A stretch of DNA of 64,000 nucleotides from Maricaulis maris_C (GCF_049116555.1 NZ_JAGDYT010000006.1:248001-312000), one strand, 5' to 3'. Counted from the first letter of the stretch, positions 8,383-18,443 are shown. Numbers and translations: made by a program. The notes: generated by a model not told the origin, from the sequence alone.

Positions 8383-8912
8383 TGCGGGTACCTGCCCTCA
8401 TCCTCATGGCAGCCGCCTTTCTGGGCGGCTGCTTTTACTCCGACGATGCCCTGATTTCGCGTGGGCAGGCCGACTTCCCGCTCGAGCAAGGGACTTACAG
8501 CCATACGCCCTATCTGACCGACGGCGTCACGCCCTTCGATCGCCCGGCCTGGACCGGCGAAATCGAGCGCAGCTGGGCCCGCTATGTCTCCGACGATGAC
8601 AGCTTCCCGCATCACGGGGTCCGGCTGAAGGAGATCGCAGATGGTCTCTACATCGCCCAAAGGCGCGATGAGGAGAATTGGAGCTATGGCCTGATGCGTG
8701 TTTTCCCGGGCGGGGTCGCCACCTATCACGCGCCGGAATGCCGCAATGTCGAGGCCGTCGTGCTCGAGCGTTATGACGTTACCGAGCATGAGGAAGAACG
8801 CGGCTATTGCCGGGTCGATGACTGGGACCGGCTGGTTGGCGTCATGCTGAGCTATGTCGATGCGATGGGCGAGAACATGCCGATCGACGGTGTCTATCGG
8901 CGGATTGACTAG
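8382..8912 (+). CDS. Hypothetical lipoprotein coupled to pepP
   Basis: 176 residues. A GTG start shares its first base with the last base of the pepP TAG (TAGTG), which suggests translational coupling. Starting here gives a lipoprotein signal ending FLGGC with Cys17; the next ATG would leave too short a signal. The mature part has no recognised domain; it is acidic and aromatic-rich, with conserved-looking blocks such as RRDEENWSYGLMRV. Predicted envelope lipoprotein of unknown role; the link to aminopeptidase P may only be co-expression. Confidence 0.72.
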   Translation: MRVPALILMAAAFLGGCFYSDDALISRGQADFPLEQGTYSHTPYLTDGVTPFDRPAWTGEIERSWARYVSDDDSFPHHGVRLKEIADGLYIAQRRDEENWSYGLMRVFPGGVATYHAPECRNVEAVVLERYDVTEHEEERGYCRVDDWDRLVGVMLSYVDAMGENMPIDGVYRRID

Positions 8913-8959
8913 GCAGGTTTTATTAACTCCAAAAGTCGACAATCGAGGCGATTTCCGGA

Positions 8960-10765
8960 GTGAAGACACTGAGCCTGTGGACCCCCATCGATCGCTTTCT
9001 CGGCTGCGACGGATCGACCGATCTGCAACAGACCTTGCGCGCGCGACTGGCTGTTGCCTTCTCCGGCATGATGGGGCTGATCGCGATCGTCAATGTGACA
9101 GTGCTCTCGCTGACCGAGAACGGCCGTGCCGGAATGGTCGAGCTTGGCCTCGTCGGTGCGGCCGGGTTCGCCGCGTGCGGGTTATTGGGAGCTTGGCTGC
9201 GACGACCATCGATCACAATGATCATGCTGGGTGTGCTGACGGCAGCCCTCTACGCTGGCGCGATCTACGGAAATCGCGGCGACGTGCCGCCGGCCTTTGC
9301 CTATACGCCGTGCGTCCTGCTCGGCTTTTACCAATTCTGGGGGCCGCGCAGCCTCATCGTCACAGTCCCGGCCTTCAGTCTCGCTTTCGGGGCCGTGCTG
9401 GCGCTCTCGGCGGGATTTGACAATCCCGATCCCTACCCGTTTGGCGCGCTGACACTCGCCCTCGGCCTCAGTTGCATCTGGCTGCTCAGTCTCGCCGCGG
9501 TCTTCAATTCGGTTCAGGACGTCGCGGCCCGACAGCTGCGCCGGGCCAATGACGATCTAGCCACTGCCCTCGCCGAAAGCCAGTCGGCCCAGCGCGCCAA
9601 GAGCGAATTCCTGGCCAATGTCGGCCATGAGGTCCGCACGCCGCTCAATGGCGTTCTCGGCATGGCCGATGTGATGCACCGGGTCGGCGGCCTGGCACCG
9701 GACCAGGCAGAGCGTCTCGACCTGATCCGCGATAGCGGCCAGACCCTGCTGGAACTGCTCAATGAAATTCTCGACCAGTCCAAGATAGAGACTGGGCAGG
9801 TCGTCGCCGAAAAGGTCGACTTCAATCTTCTCCAGGTCATCGAGAAGACCGCAGCGAGCTGGCGCCCCGAGGCCGAAAGCCGCGGGCTGGACCTTCACGT
9901 TGACCTCGATGGCATACAGCTCGCCGACGTCAAAGGTGATCCGTTGCGGCTGCGCCAGATCCTCAACAATCTGGTCTCCAACGCACTCAAATTCACGGAG
10001 TCCGGCCATGTCATGATTCAGCTCAGCCAGGCGCCTGACGGGGCTGACTGGCTCACGACGCTTGAGGTCATCGATACCGGCACGGGCGTGCCGGAGGCGA
10101 AGCGGGACACGATTTTCGAGGCGTTTCACCAGGCCGACGCTTCCATCACGCGACGCTATGGCGGCACAGGGCTTGGGCTGTCGATCAGTCGGCAGCTGGC
10201 CCGCCTGATGGGTGGCGAGCTCCGCCTTCGCGGCAATCCGGGCGGCGGGAGCTGCTTCAGCCTGACCCTGCCGCTGGCGCCGGGGCAGGCCTCCGCCGGT
10301 CCGCAGGGACAAGTGACGGCAGTTGACCGGACGGAGCGGGTCGACCTCGCCGGCGCCGTCCGCATCCTGTCTGTCGATGATGTTGCGACCAATCACATCG
10401 TATTGCGCGCCCTGCTGGAGCAGGTGTTCTCCAGCGCTGATCTGACCATTGATATCGCAAACTCTGGCCAGGCCGCGATCGACCTGACCAGCGAGCACTG
10501 TCACGATCTCATCTTCATGGACATCCAGATGCCGGAGATGGATGGGGCGACCGCCGCACGTCGCATCCGCGACGCCCATCCGGACCGGGACATTGCCATC
10601 ATCGCGGTATCCGCGCTGGAAGCCGATCAGAGTGCCCGCATCCTGCCGGCCGGCCTGTTCGACCACATCCTTCCCAAACCGACATCGATCGAGGCCCTGC
10701 AAGCGGTGGTGTTGGCGTGGCAGAGAACCGGGACGGCGGGTGACGCGGCACGCGCGACAGCCTAG
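8960..10765 (+). CDS. Hybrid sensor histidine kinase with C-terminal receiver
   Basis: 601 residues from a GTG start with gaggcg upstream. Layout: about six hydrophobic segments (about 30-190) forming a membrane input module, a short coiled coil, HisKA with phospho-acceptor His about 223 in NVGHEVRTPLNG, an HATPase with NLVSNALKF (N box), DTGTGVP (G1), and GGTGLGLSIS (G2), and a receiver (about 470-590) whose phosphorylated Asp is about 520 in FMDIQMPEMDG. No partner regulator or phosphotransferase lies nearby, so the output is unknown. The input module has no recognised sensory domain. Confidence 0.9.
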   Translation: MKTLSLWTPIDRFLGCDGSTDLQQTLRARLAVAFSGMMGLIAIVNVTVLSLTENGRAGMVELGLVGAAGFAACGLLGAWLRRPSITMIMLGVLTAALYAGAIYGNRGDVPPAFAYTPCVLLGFYQFWGPRSLIVTVPAFSLAFGAVLALSAGFDNPDPYPFGALTLALGLSCIWLLSLAAVFNSVQDVAARQLRRANDDLATALAESQSAQRAKSEFLANVGHEVRTPLNGVLGMADVMHRVGGLAPDQAERLDLIRDSGQTLLELLNEILDQSKIETGQVVAEKVDFNLLQVIEKTAASWRPEAESRGLDLHVDLDGIQLADVKGDPLRLRQILNNLVSNALKFTESGHVMIQLSQAPDGADWLTTLEVIDTGTGVPEAKRDTIFEAFHQADASITRRYGGTGLGLSISRQLARLMGGELRLRGNPGGGSCFSLTLPLAPGQASAGPQGQVTAVDRTERVDLAGAVRILSVDDVATNHIVLRALLEQVFSSADLTIDIANSGQAAIDLTSEHCHDLIFMDIQMPEMDGATAARRIRDAHPDRDIAIIAVSALEADQSARILPAGLFDHILPKPTSIEALQAVVLAWQRTGTAGDAARATA

Positions 10766-10779
10766 TCGCCATGTCCTCG

Positions 10780-12885
10780 TCAGGCGCCAATCAGCTCAAA
10801 CCACTCATCTTCGGTCAATGTGGTCACACCCAGATCAGCCGCCTTCTTGGCCTTTGACCCTGCGCCCGGACCAGCCACCAGATAATCCGTCTTGCCCGAG
10901 ACCGAGCCGGCCACCTTGGCGCCGAGCGATTGTGCCTTCGCCTTGGCTTCGTCACGGGTCATGCGCTCCAGCGCGCCCGTAAAGACGACCGTCTTGCCGG
11001 CGACCGGACTGTCATTGGCGACCGCCTCCGCGTCCTCGATGGTCAGCTGCGCGACAAGACGGTCCAACAGTTCGCGGTTATGGGCTTCGGCGAAATATTG
11101 ATCGAGTGCCTCGACCGCCGCATTGCCGATCCCGTCAATCCCGAGCATCTCGGCGCGCACGGTCGCGTCGGCGAGGTTTTCAGCTGCCGCCCGGAACGCC
11201 TCCCAGCTGCCATAGGTGCGGGCAAACAGGGCCGATGTATTCTCCCCGACATGGCGAATGCCGAGCGCGTTGAGAAAGCGCGCCAGCGCGATGGGCCGGC
11301 GCTCCTCGATGGAGGCGAAGAGATTGCTGATGGAGGTCGCGCCGAATCCCTCACGCTCCTGCAGCGGCGGGACAATCTCACCGGCCTCATTGCGGGCCTT
11401 GAGCGTAAAGATGGCCGCCGGTTCGGAGATCAGCCCCTCCTCGTGGAAAGCCTCGATCTGCTTGGTTCCGAGTCCCTCAATATCGAAGGCCTTGCGCGAG
11501 ACGAAATGCTTGAGGCGTTCCTTCAGCTGGGCGCCGCAAATCAGGCCACCGGTACAGCGACGGACCGCATCCAGCTTGCCGGATTTCTCGTCGTGTTCCC
11601 GCACGGCCTGGCTGCCACAGACCGGACAGTCGGTCGGGAAATCGAACGGCTCGGAGCGACCATCGCGATCCCCATCAACCACGCGCACGACCTGGGGAAT
11701 GACATCGCCTGCGCGCTGGATGACAACCGTATCGCCGACCCGGATGTCCTTGCGCTCGATCTCGTCCTGATTGTGCAAGGTGGCATTGGTGACCACGACA
11801 CCCCCCACCGTGACCGGAGTCAGGCGGGCGACAGGAGTGAGGGCGCCGGTCCGGCCGACCTGGATATCGATCGCCTCGAGCACGGTTGTCGCCTGTTCGG
11901 CGGGGAATTTGTGGGCGATCGCCCAGCGCGGTGCCCGGGCGACAAAACCCAGCCGCGCCTGCCAGTCGAGCCGGTCGACCTTGTAAACCACGCCATCGAT
12001 GTCATAGCCCAGCCCGGCCCGACGGGCCTCGATCTCGCGATAGACCGCGATCAGCGTTTCGACGCTGTCACAGCGCTGCATCAACGCATTGATGGGAAAG
12101 CCCATCGCCGCGAGACGCTCGACAGCGCCCATCTGGGTGTCTGACAGCGGCTCCGAAACCTCGCCCCAGGCATAGGCGAAGAATTTCAGCGGGCGCTGCG
12201 CGGTCATGTTCGGATCAATCTGGCGCAAGGATCCGGCCGCCGCATTGCGGGGATTCTTGTAGGCGTCCTTGCCGGCCTCGGCCTGACGTTCATTCAGGGC
12301 CGCGAAATCGGCATGGGACATGTAGACCTCGCCGCGCACTTCGACCACGTCCGGCCAGTCGCCTGGCGGCAGGGTCTCGGGGATGTCGTCGAGCGTGCGC
12401 AGATTCGGCGTCACATCCTCACCGGTCTGGCCGTCACCGCGGGTGGCGCCATGGATCAGCTTACCCTTTTCATAACGCAGGCTGGCCGACAGGCCGTCGA
12501 TCTTCGGCTCCGCCGTGATGGCGACCATCGCGTCTGCAGACAATCCGAGAAAGCGCCGGATACGACCGACGAAATCGGCAACATCCTCATCCTTGAAGGC
12601 ATTGCCCAGGGAGAGCATGGGCACGGCGTGCCGGATCTCGCCGAATTTGCCCGACGGGGCCGCGCCGACTTTCTGGGTCGGGCTGAGCAAATCAACCAGG
12701 GCCGGAAAACGCGCCTCGATCGCCTCCACTTTCTGACGCAGGGCGTCATAGGCGGCATCCGAGATCTTCGGCGCATCATTCTGGTAATAGGCCTTGTCGT
12801 GACCGGCGATCTCGCGTGCAAGGCGCGCATGTTCCGTGCGCGCCTCCTTCTCGGTCAACTGGTCGACATCCTTGAGTGCGCTCAT
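10780..12885 (-). CDS. ligA: NAD-dependent DNA ligase
   Basis: 701 residues. Seals nicks in replication and repair using NAD+. Seen in order: N-terminal Ia domain with YYQNDAP, adenylation domain with the catalytic lysine in KIDG (Lys128), OB fold, zinc finger with CPVCG and two later cysteines, helix-hairpin-helix region, and a C-terminal BRCT domain (about 620-701) containing GKTDYLVAGPGAGSKAKKA. Full length and intact. It is the last gene of the lpxC-bamD-recN-ligA run, 36 bases after recN, so probably co-transcribed with recN. Confidence 0.97.
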   Translation of the reverse strand: MSALKDVDQLTEKEARTEHARLAREIAGHDKAYYQNDAPKISDAAYDALRQKVEAIEARFPALVDLLSPTQKVGAAPSGKFGEIRHAVPMLSLGNAFKDEDVADFVGRIRRFLGLSADAMVAITAEPKIDGLSASLRYEKGKLIHGATRGDGQTGEDVTPNLRTLDDIPETLPPGDWPDVVEVRGEVYMSHADFAALNERQAEAGKDAYKNPRNAAAGSLRQIDPNMTAQRPLKFFAYAWGEVSEPLSDTQMGAVERLAAMGFPINALMQRCDSVETLIAVYREIEARRAGLGYDIDGVVYKVDRLDWQARLGFVARAPRWAIAHKFPAEQATTVLEAIDIQVGRTGALTPVARLTPVTVGGVVVTNATLHNQDEIERKDIRVGDTVVIQRAGDVIPQVVRVVDGDRDGRSEPFDFPTDCPVCGSQAVREHDEKSGKLDAVRRCTGGLICGAQLKERLKHFVSRKAFDIEGLGTKQIEAFHEEGLISEPAAIFTLKARNEAGEIVPPLQEREGFGATSISNLFASIEERRPIALARFLNALGIRHVGENTSALFARTYGSWEAFRAAAENLADATVRAEMLGIDGIGNAAVEALDQYFAEAHNRELLDRLVAQLTIEDAEAVANDSPVAGKTVVFTGALERMTRDEAKAKAQSLGAKVAGSVSGKTDYLVAGPGAGSKAKKAADLGVTTLTEDEWFELIGA

Positions 12886-12921
12886 CAGTCCTGCCCTGCG
12901 GAATCAGTCGGGACGTGCAGT

Positions 12922-14619
12922 TTACGCCTCGACGGCCATGAGGGCATCGGCCTGGGCCCGTGCGGCGTCAGTAATGTCAGCGCCCGAAAGCATGCGGGCA
13001 ATTTCCTCGCGCCGGGCCTCGCCGTCCAGCTTGACCAGCGTGGTCCGAACACCGCCCCTGCCATCATCGGTCTTGACGATCTGCCAGTGATGATCGGCCA
13101 GGGCGGCCACTTGGGGCGAGTGAGTGACAACCAGCGTCTGACCGCTCGCGGCCAGGCGTTTCAGACGCCGCCCAACCGCATCAGCCACCGCGCCACCGAC
13201 GCCCTGGTCGACCTCGTCGAAGACAAGGACCAGCCCGTCATCCTCGCCGGCCAGGGCCACTTTCAGGGCCAGGCCGAAACGCGACAGCTCGCCGCCCGAG
13301 GCGATCTTGTCGAGCGCACCGAAGGGCGAGCCCGGATTTGTGGCCACTTCAAAGACAACATGATCCCGACCGTCCGGTCCGGCCTTGGCATCATCGGAAT
13401 TGACCGCGACCCGAAAGCGGGCTCTGTCCATTTTCAGCGGCGGCAATTCATTTGCGACCGCCGCGGACAGGGTCTTGCCCGCGGTCTCGCGGCTGCGGCT
13501 CAGCGCATGCGCAGCATCATCATAACGCGCGCGCGCTGCCTTCACCGCCGACTCGGCCTCGGCAATACGGTCGGACGCATTCTCGATCCCGTCGAGCTGG
13601 CCAGTGAGCTGGCCATGCAGCGCGGCGAGATCGTCGGGTGCGACATGATGTTTGCGAGCGACGCCACGCAGGGCGAAGAGACGTTCCTCGACCTCGTTCA
13701 ACCGCCCCGGCTCGACATCGAAGGCCTGGGCGGCATCGGCGAGCGCTCCCTCGGCTTCCGCAAACTCAATCAGGGCGCGGTCAATCGCCGTGGAGGCTCG
13801 CTCCAGGGCGGCGCCGGCATTCCCGCCACTGGCCCCAATATGATCACGAACGCGCTCCAGGCCCCGCAGCGCGGCATTGAGGCGGGATTCCAGCCCCCCG
13901 CCCTCGCCAGCCAAAGCCTGCTGGGCCTCCTGAAGATCGCCCAGCGCCCGCTCGGCTCCCTGCAAGAACTGGCGCTCTTCGGAGAGCTCGGCTTCTTCAC
14001 CCGGACGCGGATCCAGACGGTCCAGCTCCTCGATGGCATGGCGCAGGAAATCCTGCTCGCTGTCCGAGGCCTGGTTGGCAGCGACCAGATCGTCCAGCTT
14101 GCGCTGCGCATCACTGAGGCCGCGCCAGGCCTTGCGGCAATTGGCGAGCTGGCTGTCATGACCGGCGAAGCTGTCGAGATAGGTCCGGTGGGTACGCGGA
14201 TCCATCAGACCCCGCCCGTCATGCTGGCCGTGGACTTCCACCAGCACATCACCGAGCCCCCGCAAGAGGCCGATACTGGCCGGCTGGTCGTTGACGTGAG
14301 CGCGCGAGCGTCCGTCTTCGCCCAAGCGGCGGCGCAGGATAAGCGGCTCGCCCGGCTCGACGGTCAGGCCGGCCTCCTCGATCACCTGCCAGGCGGGATG
14401 CCCGGTCGGCAGGTCGAATTCGGCGATCGCCTGGGCCTCATCGGCTCCGCTGCGGACCTGCGCGCGGTCAGCCCGCTCACCGGCAGCCAGTCCCAATGCA
14501 CCGAGCAGGATTGATTTGCCCGCGCCGGTCTCGCCGGTCAGCGCGCACAATCCACCGTCGAACGCCGCATCAAGCGCATCGATCAGGACGACATTGCGAA
14601 TAGAGAGGGAGAGCAGCAT
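12922..14619 (-). CDS. recN: DNA repair protein RecN
   Basis: 565 residues, the family length. SMC-like ATPase used in double-strand-break repair. Seen: Walker A in GETGAGKSILLGAL (about 29-42), coiled-coil-forming middle rich in Glu, Ala, Leu and Arg (about 160-370), ABC signature region SGGELSRFGLALK, Walker B LVLVFDEVDQGVGG, and the D/H-loop TLVVTHSPQVAA. It follows bamD by 27 bases. No alphaproteobacterial LexA box was found in the short upstream gap, so SOS control is not visible at this point. Confidence 0.96.
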   Translation of the reverse strand: MLLSLSIRNVVLIDALDAAFDGGLCALTGETGAGKSILLGALGLAAGERADRAQVRSGADEAQAIAEFDLPTGHPAWQVIEEAGLTVEPGEPLILRRRLGEDGRSRAHVNDQPASIGLLRGLGDVLVEVHGQHDGRGLMDPRTHRTYLDSFAGHDSQLANCRKAWRGLSDAQRKLDDLVAANQASDSEQDFLRHAIEELDRLDPRPGEEAELSEERQFLQGAERALGDLQEAQQALAGEGGGLESRLNAALRGLERVRDHIGASGGNAGAALERASTAIDRALIEFAEAEGALADAAQAFDVEPGRLNEVEERLFALRGVARKHHVAPDDLAALHGQLTGQLDGIENASDRIAEAESAVKAARARYDDAAHALSRSRETAGKTLSAAVANELPPLKMDRARFRVAVNSDDAKAGPDGRDHVVFEVATNPGSPFGALDKIASGGELSRFGLALKVALAGEDDGLVLVFDEVDQGVGGAVADAVGRRLKRLAASGQTLVVTHSPQVAALADHHWQIVKTDDGRGGVRTTLVKLDGEARREEIARMLSGADITDAARAQADALMAVEA

Positions 14620-14646
14620 TCAGCGCGTAGGCACCCCCGGACCGGA

Positions 14647-15477
14647 TTAGCCGAACAGGCGTCGCATGGCCCGTTCAAGGAAGGTTGGATCAGCCTGGTC
14701 GATCGCTTCATCAATCGAGATCCCCTCACGTGTGAGGAGATCATAGCTGTTCTCATACCATTCGCTGCCCGGGAAGTTATAGCCGAGAACGGACGCCACC
14801 TGGCGGGCTTCCTCGTCGACACCCAGTGAAACATAGGACTCGACCAGACGGTGCAGGGCTTCAGGCACATGGCTGGTATTGCCGTACTCGCGCAGCACAT
14901 TCTGGAACCGGTTGATCGCCGCAAGGTGATAGCCGCGACGCAGATACCAGCGACCAACGCTCATTTCCTTGCCGGCGAGGTGGTCGCGCGTCATGTCGAT
15001 CTTCAGACGGGCGTCGGTTGCGTACCGGCTTTCCGGGAAGCGGCGCACGACCTGTTCAAGAGCCGCCATCGCCTGCTGGGTCGCGGCCTGGTCCCGGCCG
15101 ACATCCATGATCTGTTCGAAATGGCAGATCGCGATCAGGTAATAGGCATAGGCCGCATTGCGATTGCCCGGGTGCAGCGAAATGAAGCGCTGCGCATCCG
15201 AGATCGCCTCTTCGTAATTCGTCGATTCGTAATTGGCATAGGCGGCCATCAGCATCGAGCGTCGCGCCCACTCCGAATAGGGGTGCTGGCGCTCGACTTC
15301 ATCGAACTGCGCTGCAGCCAGCGGGAACTGGCCCCGATCAAGCGATTCGAACGCGGTGGCGTAAATCGTCTCCGCCGGACGCTCGACATAAGCGACGGAC
15401 GTATCCGGCCCACTGGCGCAGGACGCCAGAATGGCAGACAGGAGAAGCGGGACAACTAAACGCGACTTAAAGGTCAT
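14647..15477 (-). CDS. bamD: Outer membrane assembly lipoprotein BamD (ComL/YfiO)
   Basis: 276 residues. Component of the BAM complex that inserts beta-barrel proteins into the outer membrane. The start was chosen so that the hydrophobic signal ends in ILASC with lipidated Cys20; a longer frame exists to 15555 but would precede the signal with 26 unlikely residues. The mature protein shows TPR-like repeats, for example YSEWARRSMLMAAYANY and GNRNAAYAYYLIAICHFEQ, typical of BamD. Located between lpxC and recN, the usual alphaproteobacterial order. Confidence 0.94.
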   Translation of the reverse strand: MTFKSRLVVPLLLSAILASCASGPDTSVAYVERPAETIYATAFESLDRGQFPLAAAQFDEVERQHPYSEWARRSMLMAAYANYESTNYEEAISDAQRFISLHPGNRNAAYAYYLIAICHFEQIMDVGRDQAATQQAMAALEQVVRRFPESRYATDARLKIDMTRDHLAGKEMSVGRWYLRRGYHLAAINRFQNVLREYGNTSHVPEALHRLVESYVSLGVDEEARQVASVLGYNFPGSEWYENSYDLLTREGISIDEAIDQADPTFLERAMRRLFG

Positions 15478-15712
15478 GAAGGCACGGCTCAACAGCTCTG
15501 GCAGCCGGAAGGGCCACCCGTTCGAATAGGTTTGTAGCGGATGATTGGCTCGCACAAAAGGCCGCTGTCAGGTCGAGGGCGGTTCAAGGGGCAATATGGC
15601 AGTCGGACAGTCAAAGCGATCACGGCTGAAAGCCCCATGAAACAGACCCAAGGCCGGGCCTGAAACCGGTCAGGCCTCGCCCATTGGCGTGCGGAAAAAG
15701 TGGGGCGTCAGT

Positions 15713-16609
15713 TCAGCGAGCCATGGCGAGGGCACCGGCCTCGACATCGCGCAGGCTCACCCATTTCCAGCTGGACGGGTCATCCAGCAGGGCACGCACA
15801 GCCGCATTATTGATCGCATGTCCCGGACGGCTCGCCCGGTAGCAGCCCACGATCGGCGCGCCGGCGAGTGCGATATCGCCCAGCGCATCAAGGGCCTTGT
15901 GGCGCACGAACTCATCCTTGAACCGCAGACCTTCCGGATTGGCGATCCCGTCATCATCCAGCACGACCGCATTATCCATTGAGCCACCGCGCGCCAGGCC
16001 CGCCGCGAGCAGGGCCTCGTAATCCTTGCGGAAACCGAAAGTCCGCGCCGCGGCAATGTCGTCGCTGAAGATGTCCGGAGCAATGTCAAAGCCACAGGAC
16101 TGGCGACCGACGGCCGCATGCTCGAAGCTGATCTCGATCTCGATTGACGGCTTGAGCGCCGGCATGAAACCCGCGCTGCGCTCGTCATCCTCGATCATCA
16201 CCGGACGCAAGACCTGGATGGCGCGACGCGGCATGGCGTGCGCTTTCAGTCCGACCTGGCGGATCAGTTTGACGAAGGGTTCGGACGAACCGTCCATGAC
16301 CGGGATTTCAGAACCCTCGACCTCGATCACGGCATCATCGACACCAAGACCGGCCAGAGCGGCCATCAAATGCTCGATCGTGGCGACCGACACGCCATCT
16401 TCATTCGAAATCGTCGTGCCGAGGCGCACTTCATTGACGTTGTGGGCGAGCGCCGCGATGCGATTATTGCGATCGGTGATGTCGGAGCGGACAAAGATGA
16501 TGCCTGCGCCGGCACTGGCCGGTTGCAGAACCATGCGGACCCGCTCTCCGGAATGAAGACCGATGCCTGCAAAAACAACAGGAGCCGCCAATGTGTGCCG
16601 GTTAATCAC
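15713..16609 (-). CDS. lpxC: UDP-3-O-acyl-N-acetylglucosamine deacetylase
   Basis: 298 residues from a GTG start giving VINRHTLAAPV, which fits the N-terminus of known LpxC; an ATG at 16708 would add 33 residues absent from the family. Zinc enzyme of the committed step of lipid A synthesis. Seen: HTG-type GIGLHSGE, zinc ligand region TIEHLMAALAGLG, HKALDALGD (second His and Asp), and PGHAINN carrying the catalytic His. The RBS before the GTG is weak, so the start stays uncertain by some codons. It is separated from ftsZ upstream by a perfect 14-bp hairpin, so it probably has its own promoter. Confidence 0.93.
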   Translation of the reverse strand: MINRHTLAAPVVFAGIGLHSGERVRMVLQPASAGAGIIFVRSDITDRNNRIAALAHNVNEVRLGTTISNEDGVSVATIEHLMAALAGLGVDDAVIEVEGSEIPVMDGSSEPFVKLIRQVGLKAHAMPRRAIQVLRPVMIEDDERSAGFMPALKPSIEIEISFEHAAVGRQSCGFDIAPDIFSDDIAAARTFGFRKDYEALLAAGLARGGSMDNAVVLDDDGIANPEGLRFKDEFVRHKALDALGDIALAGAPIVGCYRASRPGHAINNAAVRALLDDPSSWKWVSLRDVEAGALAMAR

Positions 16610-16744
16610 GATTACGCGCCATCTTGCTTTGGGTTTACGCTCAACAACAAATGACGGCAGACCAGCCGTCCTCGTTTGCAGTGAACGACAGGCGGGGTCT
16701 GTATTCAATTAAAGCATTGTTGCGGTTTGTTACGCATTCGCAGC

Positions 16745-16776
16745 AAAACGGGGCGCCCGATGGGGCGCCCCGTTTT
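16745..16776. terminator. Strong hairpin between ftsZ and lpxC
   Basis: aaaacggggcgccc (16745-16758) and gggcgccccgtttt (16763-16776) are exact inverted copies with a 4-base loop. Both sides end in a run of T, so it could stop transcription in either direction. It lies 27 bases after the ftsZ stop in the ftsZ direction, which makes it the likely end of the division transcript. Confidence 0.85.
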
Positions 16777-16802
16777 GTGTTTGAAATCATATGGTTATGA
16801 AA

Positions 16803-18443
16803 TCAGTTGGCTTGCCTGCGCAGGAAGGCCGGGATTTCAAGGTCGCCTTCTTCCAGACTGTCGCCAAACAGGTCGCCGGATGCCGGGCGCTGAGTCGACT
16901 GGACCGGAGCCGTCTTGGTGACCGGCGCGGCCTTCGGTGCCGGCTCGGCCGGCTTCTTGCGACGACCAAAAAGCGAGAAACCGCGCTTCTCTTCCTTGGC
17001 CTCGGCCGGCGGCATCGCCGTTTCGGAGCGACGTTCTTCATAGCGCGCATTGAGGCGTTCGGCCTCCTGGGCCAGTCGGGCCTGGTCATGGACGACCTGC
17101 GGTGCGTCAGTCCTCATCTCGGCCTGCGACGTACGCACTTCAGACACGTAAGGATCACGCTCGACATTGACGGAATTGGTGGCGATCGCGTCGGACAAGT
17201 CCTCTGCACCCACAGCCCGTTTCATCGGCTCGACCTGGAATTCATTGTCCGCATCCGCCGTGATCCGCGGCTCCGGCGTGGCGTGCGCGGCCGGTGCCTC
17301 GCGGCGCGCTTCCGGCGCCCGTGCCTCCTGGACACGCGTTTCGACAGTGCGCTCGGTCATCGCACGACCGGGGCGATCCGAATTGCTCCGCTTCCAGGGA
17401 AGGATCGCGTCATTCGGGCTGGACTGGGCTTGCGCTGACGCACGCTGGCGCGTCCGCGGGTCGGCCTGGACCATGATTTCCGCGTCGATGCCCGTCGCCA
17501 CGACGGAGACACGCATGGAGCCGTCCATCGTCTCGTCGAACGTCGAGCCAACAATGATATTGGCCTCCGGATCGACTTCGGCGCGGATCTCGTTCGCCGC
17601 CTCATCGACTTCATAGAGGGTCATGTCATAGCCGCCGGTGATGTTGATCAGAACACCGGTCGCGCCCTTCATCGACACATCATCCAGCAGCGGATTGGAG
17701 ATTGCAGCCTGGGCAGCTTCGACGGCGCGCTTCTCGCCGCCGGCTTCGCCCGTGCCCATCATTGCCTTGCCCATCTCATTCATCACCGCCCGCACGTCGG
17801 CAAAGTCGAGATTGATCAGGCCCGGCATGACCATCAGGTCGGTAATGCCACGCACGCCGGAATGCAGCACCTGGTCCGCCATGGAGAAGGCCTCGGCGAA
17901 GGTGGTTTTTTCCGTTGCGATACGGAACAGGTTCTGGTTCGGGATCACGATCAGCGTATCGACATGATCCTGGAGTTGCTCAATCCCGCTCTCGGCCAGC
18001 TTCATGCGGCGCGAGCCTTCGAAATGGAACGGCTTGGTAACGACACCAACGGTCAGGATACCCATTTCGCGGGCCGCGCGGGCCACGACGGGCGCCGCGC
18101 CGGTGCCGGTACCACCGCCCATGCCGGCGGTGATGAAGACCATGTGGGCACCGCCCAGATGCTCGCGGATTTCCTCAAGGGAATCCTCGGCCGACTGCTC
18201 TCCGACTTCCGGTCGCGCACCCGCGCCCAGGCCTTCGGTGATGGCCGCGCCCATCTGCACACGCTTTTCAGCCTGCGAACGCTGCAGGGCCTGCGCATCG
18301 GTATTGGCAACGACGAAGTCGACACCCTCGAGCTTGGCCTCGATCATGTTGTTGACGGCATTGCCCCCGGCGCCCCCGACACCAAAGACGACAATGCGCG
18401 GCCGCAATTCGGTCGTTTCAGGAATGGAGAGGTTCAGCGTCAT
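16803..18443 (-). CDS. ftsZ: Cell division GTPase FtsZ
   Basis: 546 residues, longer than enterobacterial FtsZ (383) because of a long linker. Forms the Z-ring and organises division. Seen: tubulin signature GGGTGTG within GMGGGTGTGAAPV (about 107-119), the T7-loop area with NLDFADVRAVMNEMG, a GTPase/C-terminal globular part to about 330, a low-complexity linker rich in Arg, Ala, Glu and Pro (about 330-525), and the conserved C-terminal peptide DLEIPAFLRRQ that binds FtsA and other partners. The long linker is usual in Caulobacterales. The 310-bp upstream gap carries a CtrA-type box and GANTC sites. Confidence 0.98.
   Translation of the reverse strand: MTLNLSIPETTELRPRIVVFGVGGAGGNAVNNMIEAKLEGVDFVVANTDAQALQRSQAEKRVQMGAAITEGLGAGARPEVGEQSAEDSLEEIREHLGGAHMVFITAGMGGGTGTGAAPVVARAAREMGILTVGVVTKPFHFEGSRRMKLAESGIEQLQDHVDTLIVIPNQNLFRIATEKTTFAEAFSMADQVLHSGVRGITDLMVMPGLINLDFADVRAVMNEMGKAMMGTGEAGGEKRAVEAAQAAISNPLLDDVSMKGATGVLINITGGYDMTLYEVDEAANEIRAEVDPEANIIVGSTFDETMDGSMRVSVVATGIDAEIMVQADPRTRQRASAQAQSSPNDAILPWKRSNSDRPGRAMTERTVETRVQEARAPEARREAPAAHATPEPRITADADNEFQVEPMKRAVGAEDLSDAIATNSVNVERDPYVSEVRTSQAEMRTDAPQVVHDQARLAQEAERLNARYEERRSETAMPPAEAKEEKRGFSLFGRRKKPAEPAPKAAPVTKTAPVQSTQRPASGDLFGDSLEEGDLEIPAFLRRQAN

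Noticed and set aside
12313..14514. Very long plus-strand open frame (733 codons) over ligA and recN
   Set aside because: Antisense to two unmistakable genes; its amino-acid composition is the shadow of GC-rich codons in the opposite frame.
15657..15676. Inverted repeat ggcctga/tcaggcc between lpxC and bamD
   Set aside because: Only 7 bp, no T-run; could be chance in GC-rich DNA.
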